Shown: piece by piece, positions 1-10,710 of the stretch
Layout of the letters: the number at the start of each line of letters is the position of its first letter
Numbering within the stretch: the first letter of the stretch is position 1
Assembly (NCBI GenBank): GCA_963796125.1
Contig: CAWCKM010000052.1
Coordinates: 1-64,000, forward strand
Source of the DNA: DASPRG01 sp963796125
GTDB lineage: Bacteria; Nitrospirota; Thermodesulfovibrionia; Thermodesulfovibrionales; SM23-35
Reading direction: 5' to 3'
DNA: 64,000 nucleotides
The notes under the pieces: model-generated
Seen by the model: the letters and a program-made list of their open reading frames with translations, nothing else
Told to the model about the DNA's origin: nothing
Database searches by the model: none
Translations under genes and position numbers: made by a program

Positions 1-10
1 GAGCACCCGG

Positions 11-2943
11 TCAGGTGTCGGCGTCGGCGTGCGCGTGGGCCAGGCAGGTGAGGGTGTCGGCGACGATCTCCGGCGCACGGGTCGGCCATCCCCACGTACC
101 GGTACAGGGGGTCCGGGTGGTCGCCGACGCGCGCGCAGAACACGAACCCGGGTCGGCGCCGGCGCGGACCATTCCGCTGCCCGATCCCCAGGGCAGCGCC
201 CTGAGGCGGCGGGCCAGGTCCGGGTTCTCCAAGCCCGGCCGCAGCTCCTGCCGATACTCCTCGCCGGAGTAGGCGTCGCCCCGCTCGCCGGCCTCTTCGA
301 AGAGCGCGGCGTCCTCACGTGCAGCCGTTCGATCTCCTCGCGGGTCTCCGTGAAGACGAGTCGGCGGCCTCCGACCCGGGAAGCACCTCGTCCTCCACGC
401 CGATCGACCGGGCGGCCTGCGCGATCTTGCGCTGTAGGCGCTCTTCAAGGCGGAGCAGCGCGTCGAGTTGCCGGTCGGGAAGAAGCAGCGCAGGAAGACG
501 CGGTCGTGGGTGGCTGCCGATCCGGTCGATGCGACCGTGCCGCTGCACGAGCCGCATCGGGTTCCAGGGCAGGTCGTAGTTGATGATGTGCCGGGCCTGC
601 TGGAGGTTGACGCCCTCGGCGAGCACGTCGGTCGCGACCAGGATGTCGTAGCGGTCCTCGTCGCGCCCGACGGGGCGTCGGTGGTTCGGGGGCGAAGCCC
701 CAGAGCACGTCCGTCTTGTCTGCCCTCGACGCCGGTGACCGGGCGCAGCCGGCCGCGGTAGCGGACAAGGTCCGGGTCGTCGCTCAGCATGCCGTGCTCC
801 AGGTACGTCGCGGATCCAGTCGACCGTGTCGGCGTAGTAGGTGAAGATGATCACCTTTCGCGTTGTCGCCGACGTGTCTCCGAGCCGATCCCCTCCTCGC
901 GGGCCTCGGCGGCGATCTCGCGAGCTCCTCGGCCAGCGCGGCGCAGCTTCGGGTCGTCGTTGTGCCGGTCGACCTCGCCGGCCTCGGCTGCGAAGCGCGA
1001 AGCAGGTCCCGGTCGGCCTCCACGTCGGCCCGCAGCGCCTCCACGTCGTAGGCGCGATGCGCCGTCGAGCGTTTCACCGGTGCAGCGTCGATCCGAGCGC
1101 GTCGAGCTCGTCGGAGTCGGTGCGCATCCACTCGGCCAGGGCCTGTCCCGGTGACCACCAGCCCTCGTGTCGAGAAGATCCAGGAAGGCGTCGTGGCTGT
1201 CGGCCATCCGCCGGCAGGTGAGGGCGAAGGCGTACGGAGACGACTCGAACCGCTTCAGGAGCCCCGAGCGCAGCAGGCCGGCGAGCTGCAGATCTCGTAG
1301 GCCTCTGACTCTCGGCCAGTGCGCAGGTACTGCGAGGGCGCGTAGCGGGCGAGGCTCAGGACCGGCGCTCGGCGAGCCTCGGTGCCTCGTGGTCGCACTC
1401 GTCCTCGCCGCAGTCCAGGGCGTGGGCGAACCGGTCGAAGAAGCCCGGCAGCAGCGCCTCGAGGTCGTAGGCGACCCGCGTGCACCACGTGGCTTCGGGA
1501 AACGTGATCGCGACCTCGTCGCCGTCGACCATGACGTGGTCGTTGCGGGTAGTACTGCTTCACGAAGTGGCGGGTGCGGCGCACGGCGACCGCATCGAGG
1601 ATGTCGAAGAGCTTGTCCGGTGAGAGGTCGTCGGGGTCGAGGGCCATCGCCTCGGCGAAGTGGTCCCGCAGCGAGCGGATGCCCGGCGTCGGCGAAGGCG
1701 GCGTCGTTGCGGATGAAGTAGCCGAGCAGGTAGTAGAGGTCCCAGAGGCTGTTGTTGACCGGGGTCGCGGTGAGCAGGACGAGGTCCTTGGGCGGCGTGC
1801 CCTCGAGCAGCCGGCGCAGGACCCCGGCCCGCTGGGTGTCCGGGTTGCGGTAGGCCTGCGCCTCGTCGATGACCACCATGGCGTACTCGTCCATGTCGAA
1901 GCGCGAGGTGGTCGCCGTCCCCGTCCGGGTTGAGCTGCCGGTCGTCGGAGAGCTCCTCGTAGGAGACGCACTCGACCCCGAGCTGGTGGCGCAGTCGAGG
2001 AAGTGCGCGCCACGGGCCGTCGCGCAGCGCGGCGGGGCTGACGAGCAGCACGCGCTGGCGGCGCTCCTGCACCGCCTCGCGGATCAGCTCCCCGGCGATG
2101 AAGGTCTTGCCCAGGCCGACGCCGTCGGCGACCAGCACGCCGTGGTGCTCGGTCGAGGATGCGCTGCGCCCGCCAGACGCCGTCCTGCTGGAAGGTGGTC
2201 AGGTGGATGCCGATCGCCGCCTCCGGCTTCCTCCTCCACCTCGGCGCCGTACCGCTCGTAGAGCATGCGCAGGTAGATCAGGTAGGGGTTGTGCGGCTCG
2301 TAGCGGGCCTCGTAGATGGCCGGCGAGGTCGAAGGGCGCCGACGCGCTCCCACACGTCGTCGAACCACGCCGCGCACCTGCCGACGACCTGCGGCTGGTA
2401 CTGCCCCAGGTTCAGCTCGTTGTTGATGGCGAGCCCGGCGTAGGTGAGGTTCGACGAGCCCGACGATGGCGCCCTCGTCGTTGGTGGTCACGAGGAAGCG
2501 TCTTGCCGTGGAGGAAGCCGTCCTCGTAGCGGCGCACCTCGACCGCCGTCCGAGCGCGAGCCACGCGATCAGGCGTGCGGCCAGCGCCGTCCGCCTCGAG
2601 CGTGAAGCCGAGCAGGTCACGGTCCCGCTCCAGCGTCCGAGTGTGACCCTCCAGCGCGCCGACGCAGCCGAGCCGCGCTCGATCTCGCTGCGGGTCCGCT
2701 CGTCGGGTCGAGGTGGCGGAGCTCGCGCTCGGGCCCATCCGGCTCGCGCCCAGCACCAGGCGCACGCTGCGCCACCGTCTCGAGCTCGTCGGCGAGCAGG
2801 CCGAAGCCGCCGGGTTGAAGTAGGCGGTGGAGATGGCCAGCTCGAACGGCTTGGCCCGGCTCGCAAGCAGGAAGCTCGAGATGGCCGTTGATGGCGTCGG
2901 CGACGGTCTCGCCGGCACGGTTGACGAGGAACTCGGGCTTCAT
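11..2943 (-). CDS. PLD-nuclease/SNF2 helicase fusion, frames broken
   Basis: This is a DNA translocase of the SNF2 superfamily with an N-terminal phospholipase-D-like domain, the type found in restriction and DISARM-like defence loci. The start at 2943 follows a GAGGT ribosome site. A PLD-type HGK motif is near 2510, and one extra G at about 2460 breaks the following GAIVGSSN segment. The helicase motifs read in order in different frames: Walker A DGVGLGKT near 2110, DEAQ near 1865, TATPVNNS near 1760, and QRHGRIDRIGS near 530. Repairs at three places I checked are single extra G or C bases, so the protein is probably intact in the source organism. The methylase gene ends 10 bases upstream, so the two are likely one operon. 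The gene ends close to the window edge and the C-terminal frame is uncertain. The fold calls are firm; a defence role is inferred. Confidence 0.75.
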
Positions 2944-2953
2944 GCCAGCGACC

Positions 2954-5900
2954 TCAGCGGTGGAAGTGCTCAGCACGGCATCCAGGCGGGGCTCGTAGTC
3001 CCAGCCCACGTGGAAGGTCTCGAAGATCACCCGCACGTCGGCCTCGTCAAGGCCGTAGAGCAGGGCCACGGCGGCGTCGAGCTCGGCGATCAGGTCGTCC
3101 TTCTCCGTCCGGGTCGTCGACGCTCGCCACTGGCACGCCGACCGCCGTCGCCCAGTCGGCGTAGCGGTCGTCGACGGCCGCCAGACGGCCAGCAACTGTC
3201 TCGACCAGCTCGACGGCCAGGGGCTGTCAGCTGCGACGGGACTGGGATTGGGAAGCCGTTCAGCAATGTGAAGGTTCAGGTGTAGTCTCGACGAAGCGCC
3301 GGGCGTACCAGTCGAGGGGGATCGAGCACAAGCACGCCGAGGAGAACGCTTCGTGCGCGGTGCAGTCCGCCCAGCGAACAGAAGATAGGGCGCCTTGTGG
3401 TTGACAACCACGTCGGGGGGCACGAGAGCGCGATCGACGGTGCGACTGTCGGTCGAGCCCGGGCTGACATCGCGGTAAGGCAGATCCGCGGGGCGCGGCA
3501 CGGCAGCGTGCTGGGGTCTGCAAGCGACCTCGCGGGCAACCCGCAGAAGGCCGAACTGGCTGTGCTGCTCCTGCTGCAAGCCGCTTCTCCTGCAGGTACC
3601 GTGGCAATGTGCGACCGGCTCAGCCCAGGCGTAGTACTCGCCGGTGTCCGGATCCCACAGGTCGAAGGACGCCCCCTTGTAGACAGGCCACAGGCCGTCC
3701 GTGGACCTCGGGTCGAGAATCATGTGGTCCTTGTCGTTGGTGGCGTTCAGGTCGCTTGGACGGGCCGCGCGCCCACGGGTCGCTCGTGGAGTCGAACCGG
3801 GATGCCGCCGCAGCTTCAGGAACACCTCGGCCGCCTCCGGCGTCGGGAGTCAGCGGGAAGGCGGCGCCCGTGGACCAGGTCACGAACTCCGGCCACCGGG
3901 AACTCGACGGGCTGTCTCGAGCGCCCGGCAGGTACGGATGGCGCGTCACCGGAACGGGCCACGATGTGCGACCAGGCCGCACATGCTCGGCGCCCTCTGC
4001 GGATCGACGACCAGCCCGATCGTGTACTGGGGCTGGACGTCGTCGAAGACCCACTGCCGGTTGTTCAGCAGCAGGGTCACGTCTTCGAAGGCCCCTCGTC
4101 CAGCACTGTCTCGCGCCACGGTAGCGCTCCCCGCTGCCGAGAGGGCCGACCGGGGAAGCACGACACCGATCCGCCCCGCCCTCGCCGACCAGGTGCCAGA
4201 AGCGCCAGCAGAACGCCTTGTAGAGATCGGGATCACCTGTGCCCAGGCCGGGTATAGGGCCCCGTGAGAACCGGCCTCATGCGTCTCAGCCGCTTGCCAC
4301 CTCCCGTTCGTACTCGGCGACGAGGTCGGGCGTGCCGGCTCTGAGGCGTGATCGAGCGCGTTCATGCTCTGCCGACGGAAGCGCTCTTCAGCCCGGGAAG
4401 CGCAGGGCCCAGAAGCCAGCTCCTCGACATGCAGCTTCTCCCACGGCGGGTTCCCGACGATGCAGTCGAAGCCCGGCCCGGCGCGCAGGAACACCTCGGG
4501 AACGCGACCGGGAAGTGGAGGGCCGTTGAGGCTGCCAGCCAGCTCCTCGATGCGGCGGCATGGCCGGTCCGGGTCGATCTCGGGCTACCTCGGCCGAGAT
4601 GTCGATCAGCGGCTCGACCTCGCCGAGCGGGCGGCGACCCGAGGTCGAAGAGTAGCGCGGCAGGCTTCGACCGCGTCTCGGGCCGCCTCGGCTGCGCCTC
4701 TCGGGCCTCCGTCAATCTCGGCGGCGGTGGCGTCGGAGATGCGGCCCAGCCGCTCAGGCGGCTCCGGGCCTGCCCAGTTGAGCGGCTCCACGATCTGGTC
4801 GCGGGCCAGCGAGAGTCGTCTCCGGCGGGCTTGCTTGCCCTCCAGCGACTGCCGCCGGCCTCGTCGACGAGTGCCGATGCCCGGTGAGGCTGTTGCCCCA
4901 GACCAGGGTGTGGTCGAGGAAGCGCAGAGCGGCAGAGCCGGGACGAAGGTGTGGATCCAGAGGGCGAGGCGGGCCAGCTCGACGGCGATCGGGTTCAGGT
5001 CGACGCCGTAGATGCAGCGGCGGGCGATCTGTCGGCGCAGCAGGGCGGCCTGCTCGATCTCCGATCCCGGCGGCCAGCTCCCCGAGGCTGTCGAGCGGCG
5101 GTCTTGCGCAGCCGCTGCAGCTCGTCGGCGACCCCCGGGAGCGGGTGCTGGGCCAGGAAGGCGGAGAGGCGCGCCTCGATGTGGTCGACGGCGGCCACCA
5201 GGAAGTGGCCGGAGCCCATGGCGATGTCGGCGACCCGGAAGTCGAAGAAGCGCCTCGGCGGCGGCGTGCCTCGTCCCCGGCGTCGAGCAGCGCCGGCAGC
5301 CGGGCGAGGTGGTCGTCGAGCGCCGGCTCCAGGGCGTGGTCGAGCAGGTGCTCGACGGCGAACGGCTTGGTGAAGTAGGAGCCGGTGGCCTTGCGGGCGC
5401 CCGGAGCGGTTGTGCAGGTAGACCGCGCCTGCGGCGCACGACGACGGCGTCGCCCTTCTCGGCCGGGATGTAGGTCGCCGTCCTTGTCCAGCGGTGAGGT
5501 CGGTCGTGGCGACCGAGCAGGCTCGGACTCGAGCAGACCCTCGTAGATGGTGCCGAACTCGCGCACCGAGAGGCTGCGGAAGTCGACCGGCCCGTGCACC
5601 TCGCTCCGGCCTGAGATCGACGAGGAGCCGGCGAGCAGCGCCGGCCCGAACTCGGCGTTGGTCAGCGTCCAGCGCCGGCGATGCGGCCGCCGACCGGGCT
5701 GACCTCCGGGTCGGCGCTGAACGAGGCCGCCGTCGTAGGCGGGCACGCCCCAGTCGCGGTTGCCGTGGTCGACGGCCCGGACAGAGCTGCTGCACCTGAT
5801 CCCAGTCCGAGGTGGCCGCCGGGTCCGAGGTGGAGCTGCCCCTCGTTGGCCAGGTCGGCCAGCTCCTGGGCCAGGGTCTTCAGGGCGTGGCGCCGGTAAG

Positions 5901-6950
5901 TCCCGTTCGGACCGGTAGGGCAGGAGTCCCTTGTCCTCGGCGTAGGCGATGAAGAGGAGCCGGAAGAGGATGACCAGGGCCGTCTCGTACAGGTGCGGCG
6001 CAGGTCGCTCGCCGGACCGGCGCTCCCGGCCGCGGTGCGGCGGCGACCGCCGTGGCCAGGGCGGGCACGACCTCGTTGTAGACGCGCTCCCGGAGCCGCT
6101 CGGCGAGGCCCGGTCGCCGCAGTCTCGAGACGCTCGAGGATCTGCTCGAAGCGTGCCCCCGGGAGCAGCGCCTCGGCGCCGAAGAGCAGCGGCAGATAGC
6201 CGGCCGGTCGTCGGGAAGCAAGGTCAGGTTGGCCTCGACGAAGGTCTCGGCTCGGCCCTTCCGCCCCACCCCCGGTGCCGGGCCGCGTACACCCTGATCT
6301 GCGCACCCCGGGTCAGCACCACGTAGGGAAGCTGCTGCACGGTCGGCCAGCTCCAGGGCATGGGAGATCGGACTGGCCCCGCCGAAGCGGCCCGACAGGC
6401 CGTCGGGGGTCTCGTGCTCCTCCAGGAACACCGCCACCGCCGCCCGGGTTCCCGCGCCCCGCACCCGCAGCACCGAGCGAGGACACGCCTAGGGTGTGAT
6501 GTCGAAGCCGAGCGCCCGTACCAGCGCCTTCCCCTCAGGTGAAGGACCTCCGGCCCCGGGCAGCCGACCGCGCCCACCCGGCCAGAGCGGGCACCCCTCC
6601 CGCAGCTAGTGGGTGGAAGAACATGCCCGAGTTGCTGGACGCCGGGGAGCTCCGGCGCTCCACCTCGACCAGGGCGTCGTGATGAACGCTGATGGCGCTG
6701 ATGACGGATCAGGCTCGCCGAGGGCCGCCCGGGCCGTCCGCTCCCTCTGGCCCCGGTCGGCATCCACCACCAGCGGGGTCCTCACCGAGCGGGCCACACA
6801 ACGCCACCCGTCGCCAGGGGCGGTCCCGTACAGCACCACCAGCAGCAGCGGGGCAGGCCGGTTCCCCGACGGCGCTTCCACAGGTGGCGCACCTCACTCA
6901 CATTCGGGCGGGAGCCGGTGGCGGCCACCGCCACCTCGACGGGCAGGAAG
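2954..6950 (-). CDS. Eco57I-like N6-adenine DNA methyltransferase, partial and frameshifted
   Basis: This is a large adenine-specific DNA methylase of the type IIG/BREX/DISARM kind that transfers methyl from S-adenosylmethionine to DNA. Readable pieces, from N to C terminus, are a region with YVVLTRGAQIRVYAAR near 6300, GSYFTKPFAVEHLLDHA near 5360, the SAM-binding MGSGHFL near 5215, YGVDLNPIAVELARLALW near 5000, the catalytic NPPW near 4450, and a conserved C-terminal stretch ALLYGLDEADVRVI near 3050. The reading frame changes roughly every 200 to 500 bases. The inferred stop is TGA at 2954-2956. Base composition is far more GC-rich than everything right of 6950. No start codon is seen before the composition change at about 6950, so the 5' end appears cut off there. 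With the downstream helicase it resembles the drmMI-drmD pair of class 1 DISARM, but no drmA, drmB or separate drmC is visible. Confidence 0.7.
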
Positions 6951-6960
6951 TTTCAAATGG
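6940..6960. other. Composition joint: GC-rich to moderate-GC DNA
   Basis: Within about 20 bases the sequence passes from uninterrupted high-GC codons to ordinary moderate-GC sequence. Both flanking minus-strand genes look truncated at this point: the methylase on the left lacks a start, and the hypothetical gene on the right can be read through to here in a shifted frame. No insertion-sequence ends, tRNA or direct repeat are visible. An assembly chimera is the simplest explanation; a recombination junction is the alternative. Confidence 0.7.
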
Positions 6961-7834
6961 GGTCCCCTCACATAAGAGTCCAGACCTATCAAGGATGAGG
7001 CCACAACAGTCTCTAAGAGATCGGGTTGCGTAAAGTTGTCGGCAATGACCAGCATTGGGCTATTTTGTATGCATCCTTCAAGAGACCGCCAAGGCCAAGA
7101 GGGTCATCCGTGATCCAGTTTTTTCCTGTGCAAATCCTTGCAATATCGGCAATCTCCGCACTGAGGTCCGCCCCTGCTGATTGCCACGAATATTTGCGCG
7201 CAGTTACATGAAGCTCGCTGTATGTGATCAAACCATCGAGAGGATCATGCTGGCCCATGGATGTCACAAGGGGATATGAGAGGTCAATGCTCATCTTCCA
7301 GTAAATGCGCTTTTGCCCTCCGCCTTTTGGACTGTAGGTAAACCTGGCATGGGCCGTCTTTGCAAGCTCTATCGCCCACTTGTTGTAGGTTGGATCCCTT
7401 GTGACCTGGCTCATACGATTGAGGGCATGCATCCATTGAGTCAGGTAATGATAATACTGCCCGTCCCGGTCCCATTCCAACTGCTCATCAAAGGGGTCCT
7501 CCGGCCTCCGTTCATTCATCTCTTTGCCGATCCTCAGACCGCCTATTGTAGGATGTCTCGCGCCCTCCTGCTCATCGAGGCCGCTGATCCAGCCGGAACG
7601 TAAATCGTCAGCACGGTGCCGGCCAAGTACGGCATGCACCTGATCAACGAGGAGAGAGGCCAGATGTTTGTAATGCTCGTCGCTCGTTTGACTATAAAGC
7701 TCAAGGAAGTTGCATACGGCAAAGGCGTCAGTCCATAAGTATCTCTGGGGAGAGGGGCTGGCCGGTGAGAGTCTGGTCAACACGGCATATTCCATCATAA
7801 TTTCACTGACCAAAGGGGTTCTCAGCACGATCAT
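6950..7834 (-). CDS. Hypothetical protein, 3' end frameshifted and truncated
   Basis: I do not recognise this protein. The primary frame runs from ATG at 7834 to a stop at 7013 and gives 273 residues rich in Trp, Tyr and His, with a regular helical look that could suggest an alpha/alpha-barrel (glycosidase-like) fold. The last dozen residues are probably wrong. A one-base change near 7055, in a run of Cs, opens another frame that continues with hydrophobic, plausible coding to the composition joint near 6950. The gene is therefore probably both frameshifted and cut at its 3' end. It follows the ligase gene in the same direction with a 118-base gap. No function is assigned. Confidence 0.5.
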
Positions 7835-7952
7835 TCAATCCCTAACATTTATTCCCACCCTCATGCGCCTTCATACCGATTACCACGAAACCCCGATACC
7901 TGTCAACCATGGAAAAAGAGGTGGGAATATTCTTCGCTTCAAAAGTGAGCCG

Positions 7953-9611
7953 TCACCTATTGCTCTCCCGCGGCTTTTCCCGCACCACTTCGCGGGCGGG
8001 TTTATCCTCACGCAGCCGCAAAAAAACGGGCTGCCTCATGACGCCCTCATCGGTCCAGCCGTGAAAAATAACTTCGCAGACCAGTTCCGGCTTTACCCAT
8101 GTGACCGGGGTATTGGTCTTCGGCTTTACTTTAAAGGGGCATTCTTTCTGGATCAGGGGATCCAATTTTTCGCGGATTTCCTTTAGATTTTTCGACCCGA
8201 ATCCGCCTCCCGAATGGCCGATGTAAATCAACTCGTCCCCTTCGAATGCGCCTAAGACAAGGCTGCCGAAATATTTTCTGCCTCCTCTCGGTTCTGTGAA
8301 TCCAGCGATCACGCCCTCCTGCGTGAGCCGCGTCTTCACCTTCAGCCACTGCCGGCTCCTTCTGCCCATCCGGTACGCGCTCTGAGAATGTTTTGCCATG
8401 ATCCCCTCGAGTCCCTTTTCTTTGACGACATTGAAAAACAAGACGCCCTCTTTCGATACGTGATCGCTGAATTTTATTTTCGGGGAAGATGGGAGAATCT
8501 TTTTCAGGAGTTCTTTTCTCCTGAGCAGGGACAGGTTCGTCAGATCATGTCCCTGGAAGTACAGGAGATCAAAGACATAGTAGAGCAAATGACCGCTTCC
8601 GGATTTTTGGTAATTCTGCATCATCTGGAAATCAGGATGTCCCTGATCATCCACTACAACAATTTCGCCGTCCAGGACAGCCTCAAATCTGAATTTCCCC
8701 AACGACTCCACAATAGGGGAAAACTTTTTGTTTAACGAGATATGGTTTCGGGAATAAAGCGAAACGCCTTCGTCCCGGATTTCGGCAATTGCACGGTATC
8801 CGTCCCATTTCACCTCAAAGATCCAATCCGGATGATCAAACGGTTCTTTGACCAGGGTGGCGAGCATCGGTTTTATGTTGAGCGGCATCGGTTTAACCGG
8901 CGCGTCCTTCAGGTCTTTGCTTTCCATCGCTTCCCGAAGACGGATTTGGTTTATTTTTTGTCTGGAAGATTTCTCCGGTTTGGCTTCGAAAACTTCCTCA
9001 AGAGTCTTATTGGAAACTACGGAACGACTCTCCTTGAGAATGTCCTCTGTGATTGCATATCGATCTTTTTTCTTCAAGAGAAGCCACGACTTCTCGTCCA
9101 TTCGCGTTTTTACCAGCGCGAATTCACCCTGAAGCTTTTCTCCCTCGAGGATAAATTTCATATTCCCTTTTCTTAATCCGTCCAGAAGGAGTTTCTCGCT
9201 TTCTTTTCTATCTCTTGTGGAAGGGTGATGATAAAAGCCCCTGTCCCAGATGATAACGCTTCCTGCGCCGTAATTGCCCTCCGGAATAACTCCCTCAAAA
9301 TCTTTGTAATCAAGCGGATGGTCTTCAACCATAATGGCCAGCCTTTTCAAGGAAGGATTCAGCGAGGGCCCCTTCGGCACGGCCCAGCTCTTAAGTACAC
9401 CTTTTAGCTCCAGCCTGAGATCATAATGGAGCGCCCGGGCCGCGTGCTTATGAATAACAAAAATGAGATGTTCCTTCTGCACGTAGGGGGACAGTCCCGA
9501 TTCTACGACTTCGCTTCGCTCCGTCCGTAAATCCGGGACAGTCCCCTCGCCTGGTTTCGGTTCGGGCGTTTTTCCGAATTTCCGTTTAGATTTGTATTCT
9601 CTTAGTCCCAT
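7953..9611 (-). CDS. ligD: LigD-type phosphoesterase-ATP-dependent DNA ligase
   Basis: This protein seals double-strand breaks in bacterial non-homologous end joining. Residues about 45-170 form the 3'-phosphoesterase domain (HKHAARALHYDLRLE, then EDHPLDYKDFEGVIPEGNYG). Residues about 245-540 form the ATP-dependent ligase, with the adenylated lysine in KWDGYR and an OB-fold C terminus. The polymerase domain found in many LigD proteins is absent and is encoded as a separate gene upstream (9805-10710). At 552 residues the length suits a two-domain form. Codons for about residues 22-42 come from a 60-base palindromic repeat inserted in frame (9487-9546), which lengthens the N-terminal linker without touching the catalytic domain. 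The gene is last in the minus-strand Ku/LigD operon. Confidence 0.93.
   Translation of the reverse strand: MGLREYKSKRKFGKTPEPKPGEGTVPDLRTERSEVVESGLSPYVQKEHLIFVIHKHAARALHYDLRLELKGVLKSWAVPKGPSLNPSLKRLAIMVEDHPLDYKDFEGVIPEGNYGAGSVIIWDRGFYHHPSTRDRKESEKLLLDGLRKGNMKFILEGEKLQGEFALVKTRMDEKSWLLLKKKDRYAITEDILKESRSVVSNKTLEEVFEAKPEKSSRQKINQIRLREAMESKDLKDAPVKPMPLNIKPMLATLVKEPFDHPDWIFEVKWDGYRAIAEIRDEGVSLYSRNHISLNKKFSPIVESLGKFRFEAVLDGEIVVVDDQGHPDFQMMQNYQKSGSGHLLYYVFDLLYFQGHDLTNLSLLRRKELLKKILPSSPKIKFSDHVSKEGVLFFNVVKEKGLEGIMAKHSQSAYRMGRRSRQWLKVKTRLTQEGVIAGFTEPRGGRKYFGSLVLGAFEGDELIYIGHSGGGFGSKNLKEIREKLDPLIQKECPFKVKPKTNTPVTWVKPELVCEVIFHGWTDEGVMRQPVFLRLREDKPAREVVREKPRESNR
9487..9546. repeat. 60-bp palindromic repeat inserted in frame in ligD
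   Basis: The ends are GGGGACAGTCCCG (9487-9499) and CGGGACAGTCCCC (9534-9546), which are inverted copies apart from the central base. The element is exactly 60 bases, or 20 codons, and keeps the ligD frame open. It adds a linker to the protein ahead of the phosphoesterase domain. It resembles REP-type palindromes that also occur between genes. Confidence 0.65.
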
Positions 9612-9645
9612 GGATGCTCAGAATAGTATGACCATCATAACCTTA

Positions 9646-9668
9646 TATTCCGTCTTATAGGCGGAATA
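9646..9668. other. Hairpin between ligD genes
   Basis: TATTCCG (9646-9652) and CGGAATA (9662-9668) form a 7-base inverted repeat with a 9-base loop in the 193-base gap between the polymerase and ligase genes. No T-tract follows on the minus strand, so this is not a clear terminator. The rest of the gap (9669-9804) holds no gene that I can support. Confidence 0.35.
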
Positions 9669-9804
9669 AGACATCATGACCTGCACCCTCATGCTTCCAA
9701 GAGGAGCGGGGTATATAGTTCCCTCCTCTTAGGATAGGAGGCAGTGAAGAGGGATTCCTGATCAGGACTGCAGTGACGACTTAGAGTATACACTAAATAT
9801 TCCG

Positions 9805-10710
9805 TCATAAGTGAGGGAGCTTCTGTTTTTTCACGATTACCTCTTGAAAAAGGTCGCCTTTTTTTTCGGCCCTGCTTACGGCTTCCGAATGCATGACCTG
9901 CAGCTTTTCCGGGTCACCAAGCCCGGCTAAATTCTCTAGTTCCTTCCATACAAGGGGAAACGAAACGATCGGTTTTTCACGGGCCCGCAAGGAATAAACG
10001 CAGATCATCGTCTTTGAAGAGTCGTTTTGAGACCAGTTGATAAAAACCTTTGCTTTCCGGTATTCCTTCGCCATTTTTGCGGTCACCAGATCCGGATAAT
10101 TTTTCTGCATGATTCCTGCCACGGCTTTTGAAAATTTCTTGGTATCCTCGAACGTCGTCTCTTTGCGGTTTAAGGGGACATATACATGGAGTCCTTTTTT
10201 GCCCGAGGTTTTTACATAGCTTGTAAGATGCAACTGGGAGAGCAGGTCCCGAAGTATCAGCGCCACACGGGCACAATTTAGAATGTTTGCCTGTTCCCCG
10301 GGGTCCAGATCAAAGACCATGAAATCGGGCGTTTCAGGGGAACTGACCCTGGCCAGAGGCAGATGGAGTTCAAGAGACGCAAGGTTCTCCACCCACATCA
10401 GCGTTTCCAGATCGTTGACCAGGCAGACCGTCATCCTCTCTCCATCATCCCGGCGGACCTCCGCCGTTTTCGCCCAGGCCGGACGGTGAGAAGGACAACG
10501 CTTCTCGAAAAAGAAATCCTTTTCCACTCCTTCGGGATAGCGCTTTAAGGTCAATGCACGGTCTTTCAAATGGGGCAGGATGAACTTTGCAATCCGGCGG
10601 TAGTATTCCAGGATGTGGGCCTTCGTGAAACCATAGGAAGGATAGAGATCCTTTTCAAGGTTGGATAAAGAGAGTCTTCTCCCGGCGATCTCGACAACTT
10701 TTCGGCTCAC
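9805..10710 (-). CDS. LigD-type primase-polymerase (end-joining polymerase)
   Basis: This is the archaeo-eukaryotic-primase-type polymerase domain of LigD as a free-standing 301-residue protein. It fills gaps and adds nucleotides at broken ends before ligation. Family features are the metal-binding DLDPG near residue 135, the KTSGKKGLHVYVPL segment near residue 170, and SQND near residue 225. Its start overlaps the end of the upstream Ku gene by 4 bases, so translation is probably coupled. Having the polymerase and ligase as separate genes is known in some bacteria; here both remain in one operon. Confidence 0.93.
   Translation of the reverse strand: MSRKVVEIAGRRLSLSNLEKDLYPSYGFTKAHILEYYRRIAKFILPHLKDRALTLKRYPEGVEKDFFFEKRCPSHRPAWAKTAEVRRDDGERMTVCLVNDLETLMWVENLASLELHLPLARVSSPETPDFMVFDLDPGEQANILNCARVALILRDLLSQLHLTSYVKTSGKKGLHVYVPLNRKETTFEDTKKFSKAVAGIMQKNYPDLVTAKMAKEYRKAKVFINWSQNDSSKTMICVYSLRAREKPIVSFPLVWKELENLAGLGDPEKLQVMHSEAVSRAEKKGDLFQEVIVKKQKLPHL

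Noticed and set aside
315..6900. Many plus-strand open frames in the GC-rich zone
   Set aside because: They are GC-bias shadows opposite the methylase and helicase and show no domain sequence.
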